64,000 nucleotides of DNA, from contig JAHBZQ010000001.1 of NCBI GenBank assembly GCA_019635355.1, positions 3,906,001 through 3,970,000 on the forward strand. Direction: 5' to 3'. Below, piece by piece: positions 15,571-23,471 of the stretch (position 1 is the first letter of the stretch; each line of letters begins with the position of its first letter). The notes under the pieces are model-generated. The model was not told the DNA's origin. It saw only the letters and a list, made by a program, of their open reading frames with translations, and did no database searches. This DNA comes from Rhizobacter sp. (GTDB taxonomy: Bacteria > Pseudomonadota > Gammaproteobacteria > Burkholderiales > Burkholderiaceae_C). Both the position numbers and the translations under genes were made by a program.

Positions 15571-18182
15571 ACCCCGACTTCAAGCCCACCGAGATCGAGC
15601 GCGCCGCCCAGGCCGCTTGGAAAGCCGCCGACGCCTACCGCGTGACCGAAGACGCGAGCAAGCCGAAGTTCTACGCCTGCTCGATGCTGCCCTACCCGAG
15701 CGGCAAGCTGCACATGGGCCATGTGCGCAACTACACCATCAACGACATGCTCACGCGCCAGCTGCGCATGAAGGGCATGAACGTGCTGATGCCGATGGGC
15801 TGGGATGCCTTCGGCCTGCCGGCCGAAAACGCCGCCATCAAGAACAAGGTGCCGCCGGCGAAGTGGACCTACGACAACATCGCCTACATGAAGGGCCAGA
15901 TGCAGGCGATGGGCCTGGCCATCGACTGGAGCCGCGAGGTCGCCACCTGCTCGCCCGAGTACTACCGCTGGAACCAGTGGCTGTTCCTCAAGATGCTCAA
16001 GGCCGGCATCGCCGAGCGTCGCACGCAGGTCGTCAACTGGGACCCGGTCGACCAGACCGTGCTCGCCAACGAGCAGGTGATCGACGGCAAAGGCTGGCGC
16101 TCGGGCGCGGTGGTCGAGAAGCGCGAGATCCCCGGCTACTACCTCAACATCACGAAGTACGCCGACGAGCTGCTCGAGCACGTGACGCACAAGCTGCCCG
16201 GCTGGCCCGAGCGCGTGAAGCTGATGCAGGAGAACTGGATCGGCAAGAGCGAAGGCGTGCGCTTTGCCTTCACGCACAGCATTGCCGGGTCTGACGGCCA
16301 GCTGATCCAGGATGGCAGGCTCTACGTCTTCACCACGCGTGCCGACACCATCATGGGCGTGACCTTCGCTGCCGTCGCGCCCGAGCACCCGCTCGCCGCG
16401 CACGCCGCGAAAGCCAACCCCGCGGTCGCCGCCTTCATCGAAGAGTGCAAGACCGGCGGCACCACCGAAGCCGAGCTCGCCACGCAAGAGAAGAAGGGCG
16501 TGCCCACGGGCCTGACCGTGTCGCACCCGATCACGGGCGAAGCGGTGCCGGTGTGGGTGGGCAACTACGTGCTGATGAGCTACGGCGACGGCGCCGTGAT
16601 GGGCGTGCCGGCGCACGACGAGCGCGACTTCGCCTTTGCCAAGAAGTACGGCATCGACATCCTGGAAGTGGTGCACGTCGACGGTGAGCACTACTCCTAT
16701 GACCACTGGCAGGAGTGGTACGCCGACAAGCAGCGCGGCGTGACCATCAACTCCGACAACTTCAGTGGCCTCAAGTACCAGGACGCGGTGAACGCCGTGG
16801 CCAAGGCGCTTGCCGCCAAGGGCCTGGGCGAGAAGAAGACCACCTGGCGCCTGCGCGACTGGGGCATCAGCCGCCAGCGCTACTGGGGCACGCCCATCCC
16901 CATCATCCATTGCGACGAGCACGGCCCGGTGCCGGTGCCCGAGCGTGATTTGCCGGTGGTGTTGCCAGAAGACGTGGTGCCCGATGGCAGCGGCAACCCG
17001 CTGAACAAGAACGAGGCGTTCCTCGCGTGCAAGTGCCCGACCTGCGGCAAGCCCGCACGCCGCGAGACCGACACGATGGACACCTTCGTCGACAGCTCGT
17101 GGTACTTCATGCGCTACTGCGACGCGAAGAACGACCGCGCGATGGTCGGCGCCGGCACGCAGTACTGGATGCCGATGGACCAGTACATCGGCGGCATCGA
17201 GCACGCGATCCTGCACCTCTTGTACGCGCGCTTCTGGACCAAGGTGATGCGCGACCTCGGCCTCGTGAAGGTCGACGAGCCCTTCACCAAGCTGCTCACG
17301 CAGGGCATGGTGCTCAACGAGGCCTTCTCGCGCACCGACGGCGGCAAGGACTACTTCTGGGCCCACGACCTCGACATCGTGCGCGACGAACACGCCCACG
17401 TGCTCTCGGCCACGCTCAAGGCCGACGGCAAGCCGGTCACGTATGAGGGCTGGACCACCATGTCCAAGTCCAAGAACAACGGCGTCGACCCGCAGGATTT
17501 GATCGAGCGCTACGGCGCCGACACGGCCCGCCTCTTCGTCATGTTCGCCTCGCCGCCCGAGCAGACGCTGGAGTGGAACGACGCCGGCGTCGACGGTGCG
17601 CACCGCTTCCTGCGCCGCGTGTGGAACTACGCCGCGAAGAACGCCGAAGCCCTGCGTGCCACCGGCGACACGACGGGCAGCGACGGCCCCGAGGCGAAGG
17701 CGCTGCGCCGCGAGGTGCACACCGTGCTCAAGCAGATCAGCGACGACTACGAGCGCATGAAATACAACACCGTGGCCTCCGGTGTGATGAAGCTGCTCAA
17801 CGCGCTCGAAGGCTTCAAGGTCGGCGCGCCGGCGGTGATCCGCGAGGCCTTCGGCATCTTGCTGCGCGCGCTTTACCCGGCGTGCCCGCACGTCACCTGG
17901 CAGCTCTGGCAGGAGCTCGGCTACGCCACCGTGCACGGTGACCTGCTCGACGCGCCTTGGCCGCAGGTCGACGAGGCTGCGCTGGTGCAGGACGAGATCG
18001 AGCTGATGCTGCAGGTCAACGGCAAGCTGCGCGGTGCCATCAAGGTGCCGGCGGCGGCCGACAAGGCGGCGATCGAGGCGGCGGCGCTGGCCAACCCGGA
18101 CTTCATCCGCTTCGCTGAAGGCAAGTCGCCCAAGAAGGTCATCATCGTGCCGGGCCGTCTGGTGAACGTGGTGGTCGGGTGA
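15567..18182 (+). CDS. leuS: Leucyl-tRNA synthetase
   Basis: 871 residues, the usual length of bacterial LeuRS; charges tRNA-Leu with leucine. The class I signature is present as HMGH in PYPSGKLHMGHVRNYTIND (about residues 40-50), and the KMSKS loop as TMSKSKNNGVDPQ. The CP1 editing domain is complete, with TRADTIMGVTF and the conserved aspartate region DERDFAF. The start ATG at 15567 (MNPDFKPTEIERAAQ) is chosen because an earlier in-frame start would lie in the leader with no family similarity. The gene is followed by lptE with a GTGA overlap and by holA, the standard order in Burkholderiales. See the leader ORF and the -10 element for possible control. Confidence 0.98.
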   Translation: MNPDFKPTEIERAAQAAWKAADAYRVTEDASKPKFYACSMLPYPSGKLHMGHVRNYTINDMLTRQLRMKGMNVLMPMGWDAFGLPAENAAIKNKVPPAKWTYDNIAYMKGQMQAMGLAIDWSREVATCSPEYYRWNQWLFLKMLKAGIAERRTQVVNWDPVDQTVLANEQVIDGKGWRSGAVVEKREIPGYYLNITKYADELLEHVTHKLPGWPERVKLMQENWIGKSEGVRFAFTHSIAGSDGQLIQDGRLYVFTTRADTIMGVTFAAVAPEHPLAAHAAKANPAVAAFIEECKTGGTTEAELATQEKKGVPTGLTVSHPITGEAVPVWVGNYVLMSYGDGAVMGVPAHDERDFAFAKKYGIDILEVVHVDGEHYSYDHWQEWYADKQRGVTINSDNFSGLKYQDAVNAVAKALAAKGLGEKKTTWRLRDWGISRQRYWGTPIPIIHCDEHGPVPVPERDLPVVLPEDVVPDGSGNPLNKNEAFLACKCPTCGKPARRETDTMDTFVDSSWYFMRYCDAKNDRAMVGAGTQYWMPMDQYIGGIEHAILHLLYARFWTKVMRDLGLVKVDEPFTKLLTQGMVLNEAFSRTDGGKDYFWAHDLDIVRDEHAHVLSATLKADGKPVTYEGWTTMSKSKNNGVDPQDLIERYGADTARLFVMFASPPEQTLEWNDAGVDGAHRFLRRVWNYAAKNAEALRATGDTTGSDGPEAKALRREVHTVLKQISDDYERMKYNTVASGVMKLLNALEGFKVGAPAVIREAFGILLRALYPACPHVTWQLWQELGYATVHGDLLDAPWPQVDEAALVQDEIELMLQVNGKLRGAIKVPAAADKAAIEAAALANPDFIRFAEGKSPKKVIIVPGRLVNVVVG

Positions 18183-18673
18183 CCGTTCTGCGTCGTTCCT
18201 TCGTTCTCGGGCTCGCGGCCGTCGCCGCGGGTTGCGGCTTCCAGCTGCGCCGCGCGCCCGAATTGAGCTTCAAGACCATCTACCTCTCTGGCTTCAAGCC
18301 GCACTCGCCCCTCGCCGAAGAGCTGCGTCGCCAGATCGCGACCAGCACCACCACCCGCGTGGTGGAGGTGCCCACGCAGGCCGAGGTCATCTTCGACGCG
18401 CAGACCGACAAGCGCGACAAGGGCGTGGTGGTGTCGACCACGGCGGGCCAGGTGCGTGAAGTGCAGCTGCGCCTGCACCTGCAGTTCCGCCTCAAGACGC
18501 TGGCGGGCAAGGAGCTGATCCCGTCGACCGCGATCGCCCTGACCCGCGACATGACCTACAACGAGCGCGACGCGCTGGGCAAGGAGCAGGAAGAAGAGAT
18601 GCTCTTCCGCGCGATGCAGAGCGACATCGCGAACCAGGTGTTGCGCCGGTTGGCAGCCGTGAAGAGCTTGTAG
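18179..18673 (+). CDS. lptE: LPS-assembly lipoprotein LptE
   Basis: 164 residues. GTG start at 18179 overlaps the leuS stop by 4 bases. A lipoprotein signal ends in VAAGC (Cys19); the mature protein is a small alpha/beta LptE fold with FQLRRAPELSFKTIYLSGF at its start. In the outer membrane LptE plugs the LptD barrel and completes the lipopolysaccharide translocon. lptD itself is at 31415-33748 in this window. Position between leuS and holA is the conserved place for lptE. The RBS lies inside leuS, so expression depends on leuS translation. Confidence 0.95.
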   Translation: MTVLRRSFVLGLAAVAAGCGFQLRRAPELSFKTIYLSGFKPHSPLAEELRRQIATSTTTRVVEVPTQAEVIFDAQTDKRDKGVVVSTTAGQVREVQLRLHLQFRLKTLAGKELIPSTAIALTRDMTYNERDALGKEQEEEMLFRAMQSDIANQVLRRLAAVKSL

Positions 18674-18686
18674 AGAATCCAGCCTC

Positions 18687-19769
18687 ATGCAGGTACGCGC
18701 CGACCAGCTCTCCGCCCATCTCGCCAAGGGGCTGCGCCCGCTCTACGTCGTCTACGGCGACGAGCCGCTGCTGTCGCAGGAGGCGACCGACGCCATCCGC
18801 GCCGCGGCCCGTGCGGCCGGGCACACCGAGCGCCAGGTGCACACCGTGGCCGGTGCGCATTTCGACTGGAGCGGCCTGCTCGGCGCCTCGCAGGCGATGA
18901 GCCTCTTCGCCGACAAGCAGCTGATCGAGATCCGCATCCCCTCGGGCAAGCCCGGCAAGGACGGCTCCGAGGCCCTGCAGCGCTATTGCGAAACCTTGAG
19001 CGACGACGTGGTCACCATCGTCACGCTGCCCAAGCTCGACCGCACGCAGCAGGCGAGCGCCTGGTTCACCGCGCTCGATGGGGCCGGCGTGTCGGTGCCG
19101 GTGTTCGCGATCGAGCGCAAGGCCTTGCCGGCGTGGATCGCGCAGCGGCTGGCCGCGCAGGGCCAGCGGGTGCAGGGTGGCGAGCCTGGGCAACAGGCGC
19201 TGGCCTTCTTCGCCGACCGCGTCGAAGGCAACCTGCTCGCCGCGCACCAGGAAATCCAGAAGCTCGCGCTGCTCTACCCCGCGGGCGAGCTGAGCTTCGA
19301 GCAGATCGAGGCGGCCGTGCTCAACGTGGCGCGCTACGACGTCTTCAAGCTCGGCGAAGCCGTGCTCGCCGGCCAGGCCACGCGTGCGCTGCGCATGCTC
19401 GATGGCCTGCAGGCCGAGGGCGAAGCGGCGGTGCTGGTGCATTGGACGTTGGCCAACGACATCCTCTCGCTCAAGCGCGTGCGCGATGCGATGAACCACG
19501 GCAAGCCCTTGCCGATGGCGCTGCGCGAAGCACGCGTGTGGGGCGCGAAGGAGCGCCTCTTCGAGCGTGCCGTGCCGCTGCTCACCGACAACGCCCTGGC
19601 CCAGCTGGTGGAAGCCGCGCAGATCTGCGATGGCCTCGCCAAGGGCCTGAAGCACCCCGACTGGCCGCTCGACGCCTGGGAAGGCCTGAAGCGCCTGGTG
19701 CTGATGCTGGTGCAGTGGACGGCGGGTGGTGGGCCACGCAAGACCGTGCGGCTGGCGCTCAGCGCCTGA
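18687..19769 (+). CDS. holA: DNA polymerase III, delta subunit
   Basis: 360 residues. HolA is the clamp-loader subunit that opens the beta sliding clamp. Features seen are the N-terminal LRPLYVVYGDEPLLSQEATDA, characteristic of the family, and the AAA+-like fold without a Walker A motif, as expected for delta. The C-terminal helical collar includes YDVFKLGEAVLAGQ and the region VWGAKERLFERA. It lies 13 bases after lptE. It converges with ghrA: the two stop codons abut (19767-19769 and 19770-19772). Confidence 0.95.
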   Translation: MQVRADQLSAHLAKGLRPLYVVYGDEPLLSQEATDAIRAAARAAGHTERQVHTVAGAHFDWSGLLGASQAMSLFADKQLIEIRIPSGKPGKDGSEALQRYCETLSDDVVTIVTLPKLDRTQQASAWFTALDGAGVSVPVFAIERKALPAWIAQRLAAQGQRVQGGEPGQQALAFFADRVEGNLLAAHQEIQKLALLYPAGELSFEQIEAAVLNVARYDVFKLGEAVLAGQATRALRMLDGLQAEGEAAVLVHWTLANDILSLKRVRDAMNHGKPLPMALREARVWGAKERLFERAVPLLTDNALAQLVEAAQICDGLAKGLKHPDWPLDAWEGLKRLVLMLVQWTAGGGPRKTVRLALSA

Positions 19770-20705
19770 TCAGTAGCCTTTGGTCCGGTCGACCAGGTGG
19801 GAGACCGGGCGGCCTTCCAGGAAGGCCTGGAGGTTGGCGACGGCGATACCGGTCGCACTCGTGAGGTCGGTCAGCGCCGCCGCGTGCGGCAGCAGCGTCA
19901 CCTGCGGGTGCACCCAGAAGCGGTGGTTCGGCGGCAGTGGCTCGGCGTGGAAGACGTCGAGCACCGCGCGGCCGATGCGGCCGTTGTCGAGCGCGGCGAG
20001 CAAGGCCGCTTCCACCACATGCTGGCCACGCGCCAGGTTCACGAAACCGGCGCCGCGCTTCATCTGCGAGAAGCGGCGCTCGTCGAAGAGCGAATGCGTG
20101 CGCACCGTGAGCGGCAGCAGGTTGATCACGATGTCCGCCGTGCGCAGCAGGTCGGCCAGCGCGGCATCGCCGTAGCAGGTGTCCACCCCGACCATGACAC
20201 GCTGTCGGCGGCTCCAGCCGCTCACGAAATAACCATTGCCGGCCAGGCGCCACGCCACGGCGCGGCCCATCTCGCCGAGGCCCAGCACGGCCACGTGCAC
20301 CTCGTCGGCGCGCCGTTGCGGCAGCTGCTGCCACACGCCGGCCCGTTGTTGCTCGGCGTAGCGGAAGTAGTCGCGGTGCAGGTTGAGCACGGCCCAGAGT
20401 GCGGTCTCGGCCATCGCGGCGCTCATCGCCGGGTCGACCATGCGGGCGAGCGGCACCTCGGCCGGCAGGGTGTCGTCGCGCAGCAGCTTGTCGACGCCGG
20501 CCCACATCGACTGGATGAAGCCCAGGCGTGGCAGGCCGCTCAAGGCGCCTGCCGGTGGGTTGGCCACGAGGGCCATCGTGACCTCGCCATCGGTGGCGGC
20601 GCTGCGCTCGGTGAGCACGGGCACGCCAGGCAAGGCGGCCCGCAACTGTTCGGCCCAGGCCGACAGGGTGTCGGAGGCGAAGTCGGTGGCGAGCAGCAGG
20701 CTCAT
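19770..20705 (-). CDS. ghrA: Glyoxylate/hydroxypyruvate reductase A
   Basis: A D-2-hydroxyacid dehydrogenase of 311 residues, the length of E. coli GhrA. It would reduce glyoxylate and hydroxypyruvate with NADPH. The nucleotide-binding motif is VLGLGEMG. The catalytic triad is visible as Arg in NLARGQHV, Glu in FHAEPLPP and His in LLPHAAAL. The ATG at 20705 overlaps the cinA stop (20702-20705). It is the last gene of the thiL-pgpA-cinA-ghrA run. A D-hydroxyacid role is compatible with the GlcD-type oxidase nearby at 13950, but the two are not in one operon. Confidence 0.85.
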   Translation of the reverse strand: MSLLLATDFASDTLSAWAEQLRAALPGVPVLTERSAATDGEVTMALVANPPAGALSGLPRLGFIQSMWAGVDKLLRDDTLPAEVPLARMVDPAMSAAMAETALWAVLNLHRDYFRYAEQQRAGVWQQLPQRRADEVHVAVLGLGEMGRAVAWRLAGNGYFVSGWSRRQRVMVGVDTCYGDAALADLLRTADIVINLLPLTVRTHSLFDERRFSQMKRGAGFVNLARGQHVVEAALLAALDNGRIGRAVLDVFHAEPLPPNHRFWVHPQVTLLPHAAALTDLTSATGIAVANLQAFLEGRPVSHLVDRTKGY

Positions 20706-21196
20706 CGTGCGGCGTGGAGCAGGGCCGCCAGGGCGGCATCGACCGTCTGCTCGCGCACATCGCTGCGCGAGCCGTCGAGCTGCAGCAGCACGGGGTGGGT
20801 GGGGGTGCCGCGCTGGGCCACCGCCATCCACACCGTGCCTACGGGCTTGCCGGGTGTGGCGCCGCCCGGGCCGGCGATGCCGGTGACGGCCACGGCGAGG
20901 TCGACGCGCGCCTGTGCCAAGGCGCCCTCGGCCATCGCGCGCGCGACCTCCGCGCTCACGGCGCCATGCTGGGCGATGAGCGTGGCCGGCACGCCGATGA
21001 GTTCGGTCTTGGCCTCGTTGGAGTAGGTGACGAAGCCGCGCTCGAACCAGTCGCTGGAGCCGGCGATCGAGGTGCAGGCCGCCGCGATCAGCCCACCGGT
21101 GCACGACTCGGCGGTGGCGAGGTGCCAGCCCTTCGCACGCAGCGCCTGCGCGAGCGAGGCGACCGCATCGTCCCAGCGCGCGAGTGCGTGGCTCAC
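20702..21196 (-). CDS. CinA C-terminal domain, NMN amidohydrolase
   Basis: A single-domain protein of 164 residues equivalent to E. coli PncC (YgaD): it deamidates nicotinamide mononucleotide to nicotinate mononucleotide in NAD recycling. The catalytic serine lies in ATAESCTGG and the other motifs FVTYSNEAK and VTGIAGPGG are present. The N-terminal MoCF-like domain of full CinA is lacking, as in PncC. The GTG at 21196 overlaps the pgpA TGA (21193-21195); a second GTG six bases upstream (21202) cannot be excluded as start. Confidence 0.92.
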   Translation of the reverse strand: MSHALARWDDAVASLAQALRAKGWHLATAESCTGGLIAAACTSIAGSSDWFERGFVTYSNEAKTELIGVPATLIAQHGAVSAEVARAMAEGALAQARVDLAVAVTGIAGPGGATPGKPVGTVWMAVAQRGTPTHPVLLQLDGSRSDVREQTVDAALAALLHAAR

Positions 21197-21747
21197 ACCC
21201 ACCTCCACAGCGCGATCACGATCAACGTGCACAGCGCCGCGACCAGGTCGTCGAAGAGGATGCCGAAGCCCTGGCCCCAGCCGATGGGCGCGCCGCGCTT
21301 GCCCTTGAAGAGCCCATCGGCCCAGGCCACCGGGCCGGGTTTCACCGCGTCGAAGAAGCGGAAGAGCGCAAACGCGGCGACCTGGCCCCAGAAGCCGGCC
21401 GGCATCACGAGCCACAGCACGGCCCAGAAGGCGATGACTTCGTCCCACACGATGGCGCTCGGGTCGGCGGTGTGGAGGTGGCGCGCCGTCACGGTGCCGG
21501 CCCACCAGCCTACCAGCGTGCCAACGCCGAGCACGAGCGCCCACTGCAGGTCGCTCAGGTGCGGCTGCATCACGAGGAAGGCGAGCCAGGCCCACAGCGT
21601 GCCGACGGTGCCCGGGGCGACGGGCGACAGGCCGCTGCCGAAGCCGAGCGCGATCACGTGCGCCGGGTGGCGCAGCATGAAGCGCGCGCTCGGCTTGAGC
21701 GGTGCCGGCCGCAAGGGCGGGTTGAGGGCGGGGTCGGCCGGCGTCAT
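21193..21747 (-). CDS. pgpA: Phosphatidylglycerophosphatase A
   Basis: 184 residues, an inner-membrane enzyme that removes phosphate from phosphatidylglycerophosphate to make phosphatidylglycerol. It shows the family's GLSPVAPGTVGTLWAW, the acidic IVWDEVIAFW and the downstream FRFFDAVKPGPV. Four hydrophobic helices are visible. The ATG at 21747 overlaps the thiL stop (ATGA), and its own stop overlaps cinA. A thiL-pgpA-cinA order is conserved in beta-proteobacteria. Confidence 0.95.
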   Translation of the reverse strand: MTPADPALNPPLRPAPLKPSARFMLRHPAHVIALGFGSGLSPVAPGTVGTLWAWLAFLVMQPHLSDLQWALVLGVGTLVGWWAGTVTARHLHTADPSAIVWDEVIAFWAVLWLVMPAGFWGQVAAFALFRFFDAVKPGPVAWADGLFKGKRGAPIGWGQGFGILFDDLVAALCTLIVIALWRWV

Positions 21748-22718
21748 GACTTGAAGTGGTCGAAGGAGCCGAAGTGGTCGGCGACCGGCTGGCCTTGTGC
21801 ATCGACGAGCAAGAGCGCCGAGCCGGCCTCGATGCGGCCGATGCGCGTCACGGGCGTCGCCGCCTGCCGTGCGGCAGCCTGCACGGCGTCGGCGTGGGCG
21901 GGCGCGGCGGTGAACACGAGCTCGTAGTCGTCGCCGCCGGCCAGCGTGCATTCGCGTTGCAGCGCCAGGGGCTGCGCTGCCAGCACCGCGCTGCGCGGCA
22001 GGCGGTCGACCTCGAGCCTGGCGCCGACCTTCGAGCGCTGCAGGATGTGGCGCAGGTCGCCGAGCAGTCCGTCGGACACGTCGATCGCGCTGCTGGCAAT
22101 GCCGCGCAGCGCGAGGCCGAGCGCCACGCGGGGCTGCGGCTGCTCCATCGCCACGCGAGCCTGCTCGAAATGGTCGCCCGCCAGCGCCACGGTGCCGCGG
22201 AAGGCCTCGAGCGCCAACCTCGCATCGCCCACGGTGCCGCTCACGTAGACGTCGTCGCCCGCCCGCGCGCCGCTGCGCAGCAGGGCCTGGCCCGGTGGCA
22301 CTTCGCCGAACACGGTGATGCAGATGTTGAGCGGGCCCTGGGTGGTGTCGCCTCCGGCGAGCTCGCAGCCATGGGCCTCGGCGAGTGCTAAGAGGCCGCG
22401 CGAGAAGCCCTCGAGGAATCGTTCGTCGACGCGCGGCATCGAGAGGGCCAGCGTGAAGGCCAGCGGCCGCGCGCCACAGGCGGCGAGGTCGCTCAGGTTG
22501 ACAGCGAGCGCCTTGTGGCCGAGACGCTCGGGCGCCACGGTCGAGAGGAAGTGCCGGCCCTCGACCAGCATGTCGCTGCTCACCGCGAGCTGCAGGCCGG
22601 GGGCCGGTTGCAGCAGGGCGCAGTCGTCGCCCACGCCGAGGGCCACCCGCTGCACCGGCCGCGTGAAGTACTTGCCGATGAGGTCGAACTCGCCGAGGGG
22701 CGTGGAAGGCGTGGGCAC
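21744..22718 (-). CDS. thiL: Thiamine-monophosphate kinase
   Basis: 324 residues, normal for ThiL, which makes thiamine diphosphate from thiamine monophosphate with ATP. Motifs: GEFDLIGKYF at the start, VGDDCALL with the metal-binding aspartates, VSSDMLVEGRHF, and the mid-protein AGGDTTQGPLNI. SAIDVSDGLLGDLRH and TLAGGDDYELVFTA complete the PurM/ThiL-type ATP-binding fold. The gene starts 44 bases after the response regulator's stop and overlaps pgpA by 4 bases. Confidence 0.97.
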   Translation of the reverse strand: MPTPSTPLGEFDLIGKYFTRPVQRVALGVGDDCALLQPAPGLQLAVSSDMLVEGRHFLSTVAPERLGHKALAVNLSDLAACGARPLAFTLALSMPRVDERFLEGFSRGLLALAEAHGCELAGGDTTQGPLNICITVFGEVPPGQALLRSGARAGDDVYVSGTVGDARLALEAFRGTVALAGDHFEQARVAMEQPQPRVALGLALRGIASSAIDVSDGLLGDLRHILQRSKVGARLEVDRLPRSAVLAAQPLALQRECTLAGGDDYELVFTAAPAHADAVQAAARQAATPVTRIGRIEAGSALLLVDAQGQPVADHFGSFDHFKS

Positions 22719-22762
22719 GGGGGCGGCGCGTGGGAGCGGCGATTGGAACAGGAGGGCCGCGA

Positions 22763-23458
22763 TTATCGGCCGCCGTCCGTGCGCAGCGCGCGCAGCAGGT
22801 TGGTCAGCTCGACCGCCGACTTCACGTCCATCTTCTCGAAGACACGGGCGCGGTGCACTTCCACCGTGCGCACGCTGATGTTGAGCTGGTCGGCGATGAG
22901 CTTGTTGGCCAGGCCGTCGATGACGAGGTGCATCACGTCGCGTTCGCGCTCGGTGAGGTCGGCCAGGCGGCGGCGCACGCTGGTCTCGTCGCGGCGTTTC
23001 AACAGGGCTTCGGTGCTGGCCTGCAGGGCCTGCTCCACACGGTCGACGAGCGCGTTGTCGGAGAAGGGCTTCTCGACGAAATCGAAGGCGCCGCGCTTGA
23101 CGGCGGCCACGGCGGTGGGCACGTCGCCGTGGCCGGTGAGGAAGATCACCGGCATCAGCGAGAGCAGCCCGCGCTCGATGAGCCGCTCGAAGAGCACCAG
23201 GCCGCTGGTGCCGGGCATGCGCACGTCGAGCAGCAGGCAGCTCGGGGCGACCGGCCAGTGGGCGGTGCCGTCGTGGCTGGCCCCGGGCGGGCCGATGCGC
23301 GAGTTCAGCATCGCCTCGAAGGCCTCCGCGCTGGCGAACCCTTCGGAGAGCAGCCGGCGGGTGCGCAGCAGCCAGGCCAGCGCATCGCGCACGACGTCTT
23401 CGTCGTCGACCAGGTAGACCATCGGCAGGCCGAGCTGCAGGTTGGGGTTGGCATCCAT
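22763..23458 (-). CDS. FixJ/DctR-type response regulator
   Basis: 231 residues. The receiver domain (about 12-145) has the acidic pair in YLVDDEDVVRD, the phosphoacceptor in CLLLDVRMPG and the conserved lysine in DFVEKPF. The C-terminal LuxR-type helix-turn-helix contains LTERERDVMHLVIDGLANK and SVRTVEVHRARVFEKM. The gene is 13 bases downstream of the sensor kinase and is its partner. The pair resembles DctS/DctR of Rhodobacter, which senses C4-dicarboxylates; the divergent malic enzyme gene supports that reading, but no transporter is next to it. Confidence 0.88.
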   Translation of the reverse strand: MDANPNLQLGLPMVYLVDDEDVVRDALAWLLRTRRLLSEGFASAEAFEAMLNSRIGPPGASHDGTAHWPVAPSCLLLDVRMPGTSGLVLFERLIERGLLSLMPVIFLTGHGDVPTAVAAVKRGAFDFVEKPFSDNALVDRVEQALQASTEALLKRRDETSVRRRLADLTERERDVMHLVIDGLANKLIADQLNISVRTVEVHRARVFEKMDVKSAVELTNLLRALRTDGGR

Positions 23459-23471
23459 CGGGGGTTCGCTT

